A stretch of DNA of 64,000 bases from Linum tenue (lineage: Eukaryota; Streptophyta; Magnoliopsida; Malpighiales; Linaceae). Shown one piece after another: positions 12,505 through 25,064 of this stretch. Position 1 is the first letter of the stretch, and each line of letters begins with the position of its first letter. Location: contig CAMGYJ010000008.1 in assembly GCA_946122785.1 (NCBI GenBank), positions 8,333,475-8,397,474 on the forward strand, in the 5' to 3' direction. The notes beneath the pieces were generated by a model. That model saw only the letters and a program-made list of their open reading frames with translations. It ran no database searches and was not told where the DNA came from. Made by a program: the position numbers and the translations under genes.

Positions 12505-13208
12505 TAGGGGTGGGCATTGGGTGGGTCGGGTGGATTTTGACCATAAAATGTACCCACCCGCGCTTAAACGGATTGATAATTTTTAACCCACCACCCACCC
12601 ACATTTAGTCTCGGGTTGGGTCGGGCGGATGGTGGATGATGCGGGTGGGTTTGTGGGTTCACCCACATCACAATGTATATAATATAAAAGAGTCAACTTG
12701 ACATGATAATAGGTGAAGAGAATCATCGAGGGAAACAAGAAGTTGAAATAGGGCGAAAAATGTCGAATTAGTTCTTAAATTGGATAGAAATTCTATTATG
12801 AAAGAGTTTTCTACAGATTGAGACAATTATTAGGTGCAAGGAACTAAGGAAAATAATTCCACAAAGGAAAGAGCGGTGATCTAGGCTCAAGAATTAGAGG
12901 AAAAAGTAAAAGGAAGAAGAGGGGATCTCTATTTGGAAGGTTGATTTTGAGGTTCAAACTCCAGGAGCAGTCCGAGTTTATATCTAACGTCTTCATTCTC
13001 CTCTCTCTAGCACCAACGATTTTGATCTTTTTGCTGTTGGGTTGAGCGGGTCACCCGCACATTCACCCACAACCCACCCACCACCCGGCGGATGGCTCCC
13101 AGCGCAACCCGTCACCCACCCATAGACCCGCCCACTTAACGAAATTCGGGTCAAATGCGGGTGGGTCGGCCCAAACCCGCGGATGATCCGCCCGCATGCC
13201 CAGCCCTA
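12505..13208. mobile_element. Non-autonomous hAT element with CCCACC-rich ends (704 bp)
   Basis: The element starts TAGGGGTGGGCATTGG and ends GCATGCCCAGCCCTA, imperfect inverted ends of the Ac-like hAT type. An exact 8-bp target duplication, GTAGATGT, flanks it at 12497-12504 and 13209-13216. Both subterminal regions are packed with CCCACC/GGGTGG and GGGTCGGG repeats, as expected for hAT transposase binding sites. There is no coding capacity. It lies about 1.35 kb upstream of the kinase start codon. Confidence 0.9.
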
Positions 13209-13216
13209 GTAGATGT

Positions 13217-14557
13217 GAATGGCGATTCGTGATAGTCTGATAGGTCACTGGCGGGCGACCCGTCGTGCTTTTCCCCGCCCGCCCCGCCAAATATGGTAAC
13301 CCGATAATTTAGCGCGATACGAATCACCAACCCGAAGAGAATCCGGCCCCGTTCGAACTGTTACCGTGTTGTAGTAGACTTGTAGTGTTTATTATCCCGC
13401 GCGTCCCGCGAGATTTTTACCTACTAGTTAGTAGTTAGCTACCATAGGAAGAGAGAGAGAGAGGAGAACTGAATCTCAAAATCTCGTTGGCGGCCCCCAC
13501 CGGCGTTTCACTTTCTCTCTCTATCTCTCTCGACAGCAAGCAATCGCCGTCTGGCTTTTGGCCCGCGAGTCCTCCCCACCCTCTCTCCTCTTCCTTTCCT
13601 TCTATCGTTATATTCGCTCGCTGGTTGCTTCTCCTTCCCCATCCCAATTAACAGTGACCACAAGGTCGCCGGAGGGGAGCGACGGCGGAAGGATAAGTTT
13701 TCGGGGCGGATTCTATCCCAGCCGTCGGAATCGTAGTTTGGCGGAGAGCTGATTTTCCCCGGTATCAGCTGAATCCGCCGTTCGCTGGTCTTTTTTTGTA
13801 TCTTTCAGTTGAAGATATTCCATCAAGTTCCCCGGCCAAAGCAGGTGAGGTTCCAGTGTTCTATTCGAAATTCTTAATATGTGTAATGGAGATTCTTAGC
13901 TCGTGAATCTGCGCCCGTCTCCTTGTTGTTGGACTTCCTTGGTGATCTCGATTGTGCCTTTTCCTTGTGAAGTTCGATTTTGATTGAGCGTGAATTGGAG
14001 GGGGGAGATTTGATGATTTTTGTTTTTGAATTATTGAATTCGTCGAAGTTTGGTGTGGGCTGTGGAGAAGTTGGGCAGCTTGGCTTTGTAAATCGGATTG
14101 CAAATAGGTTGCGCTAGTCTCAATTGGGAGGGTTCAAATTTCCTTTCTTTTTTTGGTTCATGAATTTCGGCTGCTTCTGACTTCAGGAAGATCTGTGTGC
14201 AATTAAACTACTTCCTACCTGCTGCTTATCTCTCCTAGCCTCTGGAGATTTTATACGAATTGTTGTGCAGAGGCAGCTCCATCTCGTCTTCCCTTCACCA
14301 TGTTCGATCAGGCATTCATTTGACATGGCATTGCAATACTGATAAACAGGAGTTGCAGAGGAAAAGTCGGGTGCTTTTGATGGTTCCCTGTAAGACCTTC
14401 GCGAATCCTGTTGGTGCATGGTATACCTAGTCTGGTGGAGGGAGGAAAATGCTCAGGAATTGGAAGAAACCCCATATCGACCTGAATTTCATTTACCATT
14501 TTCGGGGCATCTAAGGCTGCGGAAGGGTAGTTGATGGCTTTGCTGTAAGTGGCAACT
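13217..14557 (+). promoter_or_regulatory. Promoter and 5' leader of the BLUS1-like kinase gene
   Basis: CT-rich sequence from about 13440 to 13600 resembles a plant transcription start and leader. A good donor, AGCAG|GTGAGG, at about 13843-13850 suggests a leader intron, though its acceptor is not certain. A complete minimal upstream ORF lies just before the main start and is listed separately. Confidence 0.5.
14534..14548 (+). other. Upstream ORF (four codons) before the kinase start
   Basis: ATG GCT TTG CTG TAA ends 9 bp before the kinase ATG at 14558. If the leader reads through here without splicing, ribosomes would meet this uORF first, which could damp translation of the kinase. Confidence 0.45.
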
Positions 14558-17500
14558 ATGGAGCAAGTTATGGAGAAAAAATATCCTTTGTGCGCTAAAG
14601 ATTACAAGTTGTATGAAGAGGTTGGGGAAGGGGTCAGTGCCACTGTACATAGGGCCCTCTGTGTTCCTCTCAATGAGATTGTAGCAATTAAGGTCCTTGA
14701 TCTGGAGAAGTGCAACAATGACCTGGTAAGTTTACTGCATTACTATTTGATATTCTTTAACGTCTATCGATATTTTGGGGGATTGGATATCCCAAAGGAA
14801 AATCTTCTCCTCATGCACATGGAATCACTAAATATCATGTCTCAAGGTTTTGCTTTTTGTTTTATGAGTTTGCTCTATTCAATCCGTGTCATAACTCACT
14901 AAATCATGATCTCCAACATCAGTCAGCCATTGATGTGTTGTCTCTTTGTGTTACTTGTTTCTTTGCTATGTTACTGAATCTTGTCAACTTTCATCATTAC
15001 TGTTATAATTTGGTTGTTGGCATAGGATGGCATTCGACGTGAGGTACAGACAATGAGTTTGATTGATCATCCAAATGTGCTACGTTCACATTGCTCATTT
15101 ACTGCTGGCCATAGCCTTTGGGTTGTGATGCCGTACATGGCTGGAGGTTCGTGCCTTCATATAATGAAATCTTCTTATCCAGAAGGTTTTGAAGAGCCTG
15201 TTATTGCCACATTATTGCGGGAGACTCTCAGAGCTCTTGTCTATCTTCATTCCCATGGTTTCATACATCGAGATGTTAAGGTACCCCATCCACTCTCATC
15301 CCAGTTCATATTCATATAATTTTACTATCTCTGTGATGGTGGTTCTTCCTTCTGGAGGAGTGACCTGAAAGATTTGTGTTGAATATGTCATGTTCATAGT
15401 TAGCCTGGATAACATGATAAGGTTAGCCCTGGGAGGGGTAACAGAGTTATTTAGACATTTGAAGCAACTTAATTTTCTTTTGCATGGGGCATTATAGATA
15501 TGCTTTTCGTTGGCTGGCCCTTATGCAATCATCCACTTGTTTCCGGTTTAGATGTTTTGTAAGGGATATTTTTACAGCTTGACTAATGGTTCCTCGGCTT
15601 ATCTTTTTAGGCTGGCAACATTTTAATTGATTCTAATGGTTCGGTTAAGCTAGCCGACTTTGGAGTTTCAGCATGCATGTTTGATACTGGAGATAGGCAG
15701 CGCTCGAGAAATACTTTTGTAGGAACTCCATGCTGGTAATGTTGCATTCTACATCTCTCCTCTGCAGCATCTGCCTTACTGTTCTTTTCCCGTGGGAGAT
15801 TTAATAAGATTTTATATGCTGTTTCTCTCAGGATGGCTCCTGAAGTTATGCAGCAGTTGCATGGCTATGATTTTAAGTGAGTTGCTGATGTCCTTCTCTC
15901 TCTTCTTTTTATGTTTCGTATCTGTGAAGTTTCTTCCCAGTTTACTGAATAATGTGCTGAAAATTCTTGAAACGTTGGTTGTGAGAACAGAGCAGACATT
16001 TGGTCATTTGGAATTACAGCTCTTGAACTTGCTCATGGCCATGCACCTTTCTCCAAGTACCCACCGATGAAAGTAAACGTCTAGATTACTATACTAATTA
16101 ATTGAACCGTAAGCTGCCATGTCAGTTTGTTGTCCTTATAATGGTCTTTTCCGAACATATTTGCAGGTTTTGCTGATGACCTTACAGAATGCTCCTCCAG
16201 GTCTGGACTATGAAAGAGACAAAAGATTTTCAAAGGTTTGTGTCTTTTGGGCGAATCATTTTCACTGTTTTGCTCATTGATTATACGTTGAAATTGTTGT
16301 TTTTTGCAGTCATTTAAAGAGTTGGTCGCTGCTTGCTTAGTGAAGGATCCAAAGAAACGCCCCACCTCGGAAAAGCTCTTGAAACACCATTTTTTCAAAC
16401 ATGCACGCTCAGTTGACTATCTTGCCCGTTCCATTCTTGACGGACTTTCACCATTAGGAGAACGTTTCAGGATACTGAAGGTTCCCATTCTACATATTCT
16501 TTATGATTATCTTTCCGGAGGGAGCTTAGAGATGAGCTGATGTGTAATTCCTTTAAAATGCCTTAAATTACTCTTCCCTATTTCAGGCCAAAGAAGCTGA
16601 TCTTCTGGTGAACAAGCCTCTATATGAGGATAAAGAGCATTTATCTCAGGTTAGATGGGTCATGTTGAAAATATCATGTCATCCTTTCAATGCATGCATC
16701 TCTTTGTGTGATGTTATTGTTGGGACAAATTTCCTTTCTACTCTCTAACTGCTGATGGCTCATATTTCAAAATTCGATACTATGATCACTCTGTTTGTTT
16801 GATTTGCAGCAAGAGTACATAAGAGGGATCAGTGCCTGGAATTTCAACCTTGAGGATTTGAAAAACCAGGCTGCTCTTGTAAGTTAAAATATTGGTTTAA
16901 ATGAGTTCTAAGTTGTAACTTGTTCTCTACCAGATGCATGTCATAATCATTGGCAACCTTATTTACGTGGATCTGGTATCTACAGATACATGATGATGAT
17001 GGTAGCATCGAAGAGAAAGGTATTATTGGAAAACAAACTGACAGGCAGGAAAACGAGTTTCTAGATGGCAATCCATCTATAAATGCAGCTGACCACATGA
17101 CACCTACAATTAATGAGGTGTACATTTGTTCATTAGTCCACACACCTGCCTCATTCCCAATTTCCTACCCCGGATTTTAGGTTGAATATGTTTCTAATCC
17201 ACGTGTTATTTATTGCAGGATGGAATTGATGATCTTCCTGATTTGGAAAGTTCACTGGATGTGTTTCCCATGAAGCCTCTGCAAGCTCTAAAGTACCCCT
17301 CTCTCTCTCTCTCTCTCCATTTGTATTTGGTTGAACTGCTATTAATAAAAGTTTGATTACTCTCAATGAACCAATGTCCATGACTTCCGTGTGCTTTCAA
17401 GTATTGCACTTTTGTGTATGTTTACCAGCTTCCGTGATTATATTACTGCTTACTTGGAAGTTTCAATCATGTTTTGTTATCTGATGCAGGGGTTGTTTTG

Positions 17501-19370
17501 ACGTTGGTGAGGATGATGAGGATGCCACCACGCCTACTCTTAAATGTAATGGTGAAGTAGAATACGAGCAGCAGGAGCAGATATTTATGAGGCCAACTAC
17601 AACAGAAAAAGACTTTGAAAGCAATGGAGTTCAGAAATATGGACGGACTAGCTCCTTACCACGCCATGTCAGTAATGAGAACAAAAAGGTTTTGAGTGGA
17701 CCAATTTTAGCAGATAGCAGTCATTCTGAGGCGAGGTCTACAAGTGAGGAAAGCAGGTAAGCATTGTTGTAAACAAACAAATTTCCTTTTGTTATATATG
17801 TTAGTGTTCGCCAATCCTACAATGTGCTATTGTGTTGTTTCTGGCAATGATGTGATAAACAAGCTACGCAGACTGCCTTGTCAATGAATGGCTTTACCAC
17901 TCCCAAGTGTTTTAGGTCTTCCAAATAATGTGTGCTCTTGCGACGGAGGTCTCACACACTTTCACGTAACATGTACTCTGGTGTGACATAGGACTGATAC
18001 AAGTGGTTAGGTCACGGATTATTTAATACTTCTTCCGATTCTCTCTCGTGATCTTAAGAGTTGGTCACTTGATTTTGAAATGTCAAAGCTATGTGATCTT
18101 AGGAGTGAAGGATTTGCTTAAAAGTCTGGATGTGTAATGTGTCCATCTTCAGTTTACATTTAACTTCTTGACATGTCGATCCAATGTCTTCCTGTGTAAC
18201 ACAATGTTCTGGAAGTTGGAATACTTCCCCTGTCAATTTCTCTGTATCTGCTTAGAGCTGTTTTAATTATATGTTTTCAAACATCATGTAGGGATGTCCA
18301 AAAGCCAAGGTACCAATCTGATCGAAACTATAGTGGCACTTTACTATACCGGCAGAAGAGAGATACCAACAATATGTCATCAGGTATGTGTCTATTTGAA
18401 TGCATGGTTTGGGCACCCTTCTGATATTGTTTCTGAATGGTATACCTGTCTTCATTGCTTGATTAATTTACTTTACGATGCCAGTAGAGGATGCAGCAGA
18501 TGGAGCCATTGTCCAGCGCAAGGGACGGTTTAAGGTTACTTCTGCTGATCTCAGTCCTAAGGGTCCCACAAATTGTTATTTCAATCCAGCTGCTTCTCAA
18601 GGGTCAACTAGTCCACCATCATCCAACCTAACAGCTGCCTCAGTTCTCCCTACACTGCAGTGCATCTTGCAGCAGAATGTCATGCAACGGGTATCATACT
18701 CCTTTAGCTGTCGCCTGATGTTTGTGATCATATTATGCCTAAACTAAACTTCTTGATTTTGTTCTTAAATGATAACAGGACGAAATCATGAAACTGATCA
18801 AGTCTGTGGAGCACTCCTCCGGTAATAAATTCGCCTTTGTATATCTTCTTTTTTCTCTTTGTATAGTTGACATTTTCGGGGTTTGACTTGTCTTTATCTT
18901 GCATCAGCCAAGCATGGTGAGTCCGTGGAGGCTGCCTCAAATGACCTTTTGCAGTTATCTCCGAGGGAAAGGGAGCTACAGGCCCAGGTGTTTGGCCTGC
19001 AACAGAGGTACGTAATTAGGGTATGACAACTGAAGTATGTTTTCTCACTTCCCCTAGTCAGATTTCTTATTTAGCTGACTTCATTCTCATGTCAGGATCG
19101 CAAGCCTCTTCGACGAATTGCAGAAGCAAAAGATGATGAACAATCAGGTACGTTTTCTCCAGCTAGAGTCTTGAACAAGTGAGAACAGTGTTCGGTCTCG
19201 AGTTAGGATGCTAACGATAATGTTTACTCTCTGCTTATGTTATCTGTGTGCCTGCTGAAGCGTTATGTTCTTGATTCATGACATCAATGCCATCTGATTA
19301 CGGTCTTATTTACCATATTCTGCAGCTGGAACGACAATTGAGTTGTTCAACTAACAAGGAAAGACGATAA
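14558..19370 (+). CDS. STE20/GCK-type serine/threonine kinase, BLUS1-like
   Basis: I read eighteen exons: 14558-14725, 15026-15280, 15611-15735, 15832-15876, 15991-16072, 16167-16235, 16310-16480, 16587-16649, 16810-16878, 16986-17117, 17219-17292, 17490-17756, 18292-18383, 18485-18690, 18779-18821, 18908-19007, 19096-19147 and 19326-19370. They total 2058 nt, or 685 residues. The kinase domain spans about residues 16-281, with a glycine loop GEGVSATV (23-30), VAIK Lys45, a candidate alpha-C Glu62, HRDVKAGN (137-144), DFG (157-159) and GTPCWMAPE (179-187), so it should be active. The long tail carries the conserved block [11 protein letters not shown] (about 546-556) and a C-terminal coiled-coil-like stretch seen in plant BLUS1/SPS1-type kinases. 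BLUS1 itself relays phototropin blue-light signals in guard cells. Several paralogues exist, so the light role is not assured here. From memory the closest Arabidopsis match is At5g14720. Confidence 0.93.
17302..17318 (+). repeat. (TC)n microsatellite in a kinase intron
   Basis: A short run of CT dinucleotides follows the donor of exon 11. It is probably neutral. Confidence 0.7.
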
Positions 19371-20702
19371 CGACTGTCGATGGTGGCGGCGGCGATGTTT
19401 ATAGCTTTTCGGCATCATCCGTGCCTTTCCTCTTCCAGTAGCGAGATCGGGCGAGTTCGCTTGGGAGGTATCATCGGAAGAAGGTGGAAAGGTGAAAAAA
19501 CAAAGGGTGGATGGAATGATATTGTATTTCTAGTGTACCATATACATATATATGAATTATGTAAGATTGGAAATGGAACAGAAAAGATGGGAGTGATGAG
19601 ATGGACACCCAAAGAAAATTTTGAGATGCCATATTTGTAACTTAAATTGTGTCCCAAGATAATGCAAGTAAAGATTCACTCTGCTTTGGTTTCCTTGGTT
19701 TTGGTTGTTTAGCTGTTAAGTCTTGTCTTGTCTCCCACATGTATCATTTGCTGGTTCGTAACTTATCTTTGGAGATTCCATCTTTACAATCCAAGTGCCA
19801 GCCAGCCATGGTTGGCAGTCTGTGTCTTCCTCTCTTTGTTTCTTCCTTTTTCTTTGGTTTGTTTGTGATGATGACATTATTCTCAGGCTTTCTAATTTCT
19901 CTGTCCTTAATGAGTGCAAAACACCATGATCTCATGTTACCAACATCAAGGGGTTGAATTCTCCTGTCGGTTCCAGATTTTTGGACCATCAGAAGTTAAA
20001 GCATGGAGTCGTAAATCTAAAGAAGACAATTCCGTGTACCATATAGTTGGCAAGAAAACGGTAATAAGCTGCACCTTATTAGGTGGTAGATCATGAAATA
20101 ATATAACCAGTTTCAATTCTGATAAAAATTGTTTGGTGAGATAAAAACAACGAATATCATCGAGCTCATTTGGTCATGTTGAGACGTGCATGGTTCAACT
20201 AAGCATGTATGATGATACGGCCAATGTTGTTGGATGCGAGTCATGTGACTCGATTCCAGAATAGCCTCATATCAAACTCGATATTCATGAGATGCCCTCA
20301 CCGAACAATGACCCCAATTGTGAGTTCTGAACATCCCACGCTTTGGAGTCAACTGCACTCCTGCAAAGGAATGTCTCTTAACAGTGTATTCAGCACTATG
20401 ACCTCTGCCCCGTATGCTGCAGCTTGCTTGCAAATGCAAGAGAAGCGGTCTTCCAGCCAAGATCATCCTCATTGTATCAATTTCCCATCTCTTTCTGGAA
20501 TAATATTGAAAAATGCTTCAACTGGATGTTCAAAACGACGATGATACATACAACTTCAACCATTACATCATCAAAACATTCAAGTGTCCCAATCCTTGAA
20601 GAAACAATCGCAGTGCAGGATCTCCAAGAAAAAGGCAGTGGCTCAGTCTAACCAAATGCTGCAAGTTTGGAACAGTGACATATACGTTGATCGCTCCACC
20701 TG
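19371..20702. other. Convergent 3' region between the kinase and PAC3 genes
   Basis: The kinase and PAC3 genes point toward each other, so this 1.3 kb should hold both 3' UTRs and terminators. Several overlapping short ORFs occur on both strands, but none looks like an exon. A 6-bp-arm palindrome, GAGTCA-TG-TGACTC, lies near 20238-20251. Confidence 0.5.
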
Positions 20703-22228
20703 TTACCAAATTCGATTTTCCAGTACAGAAGATACAACTCCTTTCAGTGTCTCCTGCATGACATAATTCACACACAAAACAAATTGACCAATCCTGCCTC
20801 TGATAGTCTACTGAAGAAGAAATACATTTCCTGCATCTTCTTACCATTGAGTGATCTTTAAGACCCAGAGAGAGAACCAATGGCCTAGCTGACCCGGAAC
20901 TACTGCACAAAACAAGATTTCATCTCAGTTAACAATGTCCATCACAAAAGCATAAGTAACAGATTATTGATCAATGACTGAGAGTTGGAGTTTGACCTCA
21001 TGTGTTCAATCAGTTGCCGAGCACATGCTGTTAGCATAGGCTGCATATATAACAACTCTCGAGTCAGGGTTAACAATATTCATAATCAGATGAAAAAGAA
21101 AGGTTTTGTTGCTTCTAACTGGATTCACCTCATCTCGCTTCCCAAATATCACCGATACGTGGAAAGTTGGCTCACTTGTCATTCCCTCTTCCTTCCTGCG
21201 CAGGTTAGCAAATTTTATTAGGTCCCACAAAAGCAAAATGAAGGATCAGTGTGAAGTTAACCAACCCTGCCAAATTGTCAGCACTTGCGCACTAGAAGCA
21301 AGAGCATCTCAACCCATGATCTTTACTTTCCAAATGGATTTACTTGCACCTAGAGAAAGATCGAAGATACTAATAAATACCTACGGGAAAAGAAACCCGG
21401 TGCATACCTGGCTTGTAGCATTGTCCCCATGGTTCCTATTTGAGTTGCAATTACCTGAGAAAAGGGAAGTAAGTTTAAACCTCAAGATATGAATTAACCA
21501 TTAAGCATATCTTCAAAACTCAACCAAGTACCGAGGAACGGTATTAAAGGACGTCAACACTCACAAGAATATGGTCATTGTATCCGGAAATGACTACATC
21601 AGTCTTGTTCCCCTGTCAAACCAGAAACAAGGATCATCTAAGTTCCCACCACAACATTTGAAAATTCAGATTGCATAAACCACATGCCATAAGCTGAACA
21701 TGAAACAACCAGAAAATTAGCGTAGCGTGAGCTTCCATACAAGGGAATTACCCGACGAGGCCGGTATCCCAAGCAAGAGAACTTGACTACAAACGTAAGA
21801 AGATAAACAGATATTAATGAACAAGGAACCGAAATTGCACTTAGTCACTCAATATTGAACCCTACAGTAGAATCTCCACAGACAAATTCCCAACGCTACA
21901 AACCGGGTTTACTCTACATCACTCGATTCCACGAACTGCCCGCAACCCATTACTCGGAAAGCGGAATAAGCCATGGAAACTACAAAAAGCCAGTCCCTTT
22001 GGTTTCTTATTCATCGAGGGAAACAGCTAACGAATTGGCGGTAACCCAGAAGATTTCAGAGGCCAAACAACAGGCAAAAAATAAAAATAAAAATGAATTC
22101 AGGAAGGATTCCACGGAGCAGGGAAGACTACAACTAGAAGCAGGAAGTTGGGTTTTGATCGGCGTTACCTTAATTTCGACTGAGAAACTTCTGTGAGGAA
22201 CTGGGAAGTGTTGCTCTACGCTGCCCAT
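20703..22228 (-). CDS. Proteasome assembly chaperone 3 (PAC3/PSMG3-like)
   Basis: PAC3 helps assemble the alpha ring of the 20S proteasome. Seven small exons are read on the minus strand: 22228-22169, 21612-21565, 21454-21408, 21195-21129, 21040-20997, 20902-20845 and 20753-20703. They total 375 nt, or 124 residues, the usual length of plant PAC3. The protein starts MGSVEQHFPVPHRSFSVEIK. Other conserved blocks are GNKTDVVISGYNDHIL, VIATQIGTMGTML, FHVSVIFGKRDE, ACARQLIEH and PLVLSLGLKDHSMETLKG, ending ENRIW. All introns obey GT-AG and the frame holds throughout. From memory this matches Arabidopsis At5g14710. The ORFs reported across its introns are shadows. Confidence 0.93.
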
Positions 22229-23566
22229 TGCCTTTCGCTTCCGGTCGATTCTCCGACGAGAATAGCGGAGGGAGCCGGTACGTAGTTAACTAAACAGAGA
22301 ATTGGGCTTCTGCTGAACTTGAACTTGGGCTCGCCTTAGAAAGAAGACCTCGGTCCGTTTGGAAAAGCAACTCAAGTCCAATCATAAAATTCTAAGCCCA
22401 CTTTACTTCCGGCTGCGTGAACCTCTGTAGTAGTATATGTGGAAGGGTAGTGGTAGGCCGTCACGTGCAAACCGGCCAATTAACACGTGATGGTCCTCCG
22501 ACAAAACTTCCCGGCCAGTACCCACCGGGTTGTTAGGGGCAGCTGTTTTCAAGCCGGAGCCGGCTATCGTCCCAGCCGATCGAGTTGAGCCGATCCGGTT
22601 ACCGTAATTAGACTTGTACAGTACAGGTGTGTACTTATTTAGCTGAAAGCCAAAGCCCAAACCACTCTAACTAACCAAATGTCAATTTTAATGTTAATGA
22701 TAAATGAGCCGAGTTGTTCCATTTGCAAACCGGAGTGTATTATTTTAGTATAAATCGGCGACTGCTGATCCAACAAATAATAAGAGATAATAGGAATAGG
22801 AGATCCTTTAATTTGTTCGTAATTGGCATCACATATGGGACAGACACTGAAAGATAGTTGTGAAGGCAACGTCCGTTCAGTTTTGCTTCTATATGCATTG
22901 CTCACTGCCGCTCCACTGGGATCTTTGTCCTTCATCCAAACTTGTGAGCAGTATGAAGTAAGATATCGGTCTTATTTCCGCCAACTCCTACATCGTCCCG
23001 CCATGTTCTTCAACTGTTTTATCTCAATTCTTGCTCATATATAATGATATTTTAATTTATTCATAAACTAATCTAGGTGTGATTTATCAGTGCAAATTTT
23101 CACCTCTTAGACATTATAGGTTTATTAGTTTGGTGATCATAGCCTTTTCCTGTCTATAATGTAATTTCTCTTGTATATTCACATATGAAAATAAAACCAT
23201 TTTATATAAATTTTCTTATGAGTATATGAAAGACTAGGTCAACCTATCACAATCCATACCTCTACGAGTACTATATATATCACTGAATTCACACATAGTA
23301 CAGAACAATATGAATACTGAAATATTCATTATAATTTTTCCAATATCGTTCCATAATCCTAAAAATCAATCTATAAACATCTATGTTCCTCCCAACCGAG
23401 GGGAGATACATACACATTCATGAATCATGATTAGGTGAATTTATCTTTGACTATAAATATTTTAAAATATGAGAAAGTAGAGATCTTGAGTAGAGGATGA
23501 GTAGATCCCGAAAGCTATTAGAACATTCCCAAATACAAGTGATAGAAAACCAAACTGATCCATTGC

Positions 23567-23654
<88 letters not shown>

Positions 23655-25064
23655 CATTACATTTTCTTTTTGGTGAGAACTTTGTGTGAGGCAATTTGTT
23701 ATTAGATGTATCTAAAATGGAATACAGAAGTGCGGTGGCTATCAGTAGGCAGCTAACAAGTTGATGAAAACGATCTTCAAAGAGAGTGAACCTCATCCAG
23801 CCCTAACATTAATTATTGTATGGGCATATTAGTAATCTTCATATCATATCATGAATGAAAAATATGTGACGTGGACTCATGATCGAACCGCTAGTATTGC
23901 ATGATTTTTCAATTCATGTTAAAAAAATACAAAAATCACTAAGATTAAAAGGAGGAAAAGATAATCTACCGGGTGATTGTGGACCCATGGTGGGCGCTAA
24001 AGAGAAAGGAAATTGATGAGGATTTTTCGAATATGTTATCAACTTCAGTTACAATTCCCTTTATAATTTAACATCTGTTACAATTTGAAGTTTGTTGTTA
24101 CAATTTAACATCAGTTACATTCATAAAATTTTTTTATCAATGTTAGCTACCGAAATCCACCTTCAACACATGGTTTATCAAAGTACATCTTCACAGATCA
24201 CAACAATTTTTAATTTCCCTATCACTATTTTAAAAATTATATGTTGCTTGAATCACCAACCATGACTATTAACATTGTTTATTTTAATTTCAAGTACCAT
24301 TTTCTTATTAATTTTTTTTAATGATTTCAAGTACCATTTTGTCTCTATTGAAAAGAAACACTGTGACATAATTTAGCGGTGAAATTCTTAGTGGGCGCTT
24401 GTTCCAGAAAGTGGCAGATCCCATCTTCGATCTCACCGAGGCTTACTATGATGTTCCCGGAGGCATTTAATGGGGATTCTCGTGGAGGGCCCAAATGGAT
24501 CAAACAAATGAACCCCAGGTCTTATCTTGCTCTGCCATCGCTAAAGCATTGTGAGCATAGGGATATTTGTAGAGGTGCTTGTTTGAGAACTTTGCAAAGT
24601 AGAGAGGTCAAAATAATTATAATAATTATTTAAGATTTTTAAAAGCCTAATAATCATAAAAATTAACAAATATCTGAAACCGTCCAGGCCCAAGTTGTGA
24701 ATATTTTTTGTTTAATTCAAAAGCCTAAACAAACATGCAACGACAAAGCCCAAACCGACGGCTGACACCAGCTGGATGCAAGCCGCGACTCACGAAAAAG
24801 ATGAAAACAGAAATAGAAGTAGCGATTTATATACAGAGGTCCATTTCCACAAGTCTCTTCTCCTTCCTTCCTCGTTTCTGCTAATCTCCAATGACTGTCC
24901 CTTTCTCTCTCCCCTCCATATAACAACGACAACACCATTCTCCTCACTGCTTTGAATCGCTCATTGTCTCTCAGCAGCTTTGATTTTTGAAGCTTCCCAA
25001 CCTCAACAGAGTTTAAGCTCTTTTTTTTTTCTTCTTTCTTTCTTTCCTTTCTCGAGTTAGAAAG
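22229..25064. other. Divergent intergenic region between PAC3 and the CCR-like gene
   Basis: This 2.8-kb region separates two genes transcribed away from each other. Near 22456-22495 an inverted pair of CACGTG boxes (GTCACGTGC and ACACGTGAT) lies about 250 bp upstream of the PAC3 start. A long AT microsatellite is listed separately. An 84-residue ORF at 24379-24633 sits in a patch less AT-rich than its surroundings, but I do not recognise it. The CT-rich stretch at about 24840-25050 is the probable leader of the CCR-like gene. Confidence 0.5.
23567..23651. repeat. Compound (CA)n(TA)n microsatellite
   Basis: About six CA units run into roughly 36 uninterrupted TA units. The apparent ORFs through it (Ile-Tyr repeats) are artefacts of the repeat. 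It is likely polymorphic between individuals. Confidence 0.97.

Noticed and set aside
13063..13290. 75-residue minus-strand ORF
   Set aside because: It reads through the right subterminal repeats of the hAT element at 12505-13208.
23451..23796. Two minus-strand ORFs with long Ile-Tyr repeats
   Set aside because: They are translations of the (TA)n microsatellite and have no other protein-like sequence.
24379..24633. 84-residue ORF in the gap before the CCR-like gene
   Set aside because: It has no recognisable motif and ends in an AT-rich poly-Ile tail. There is too little to call it a gene.
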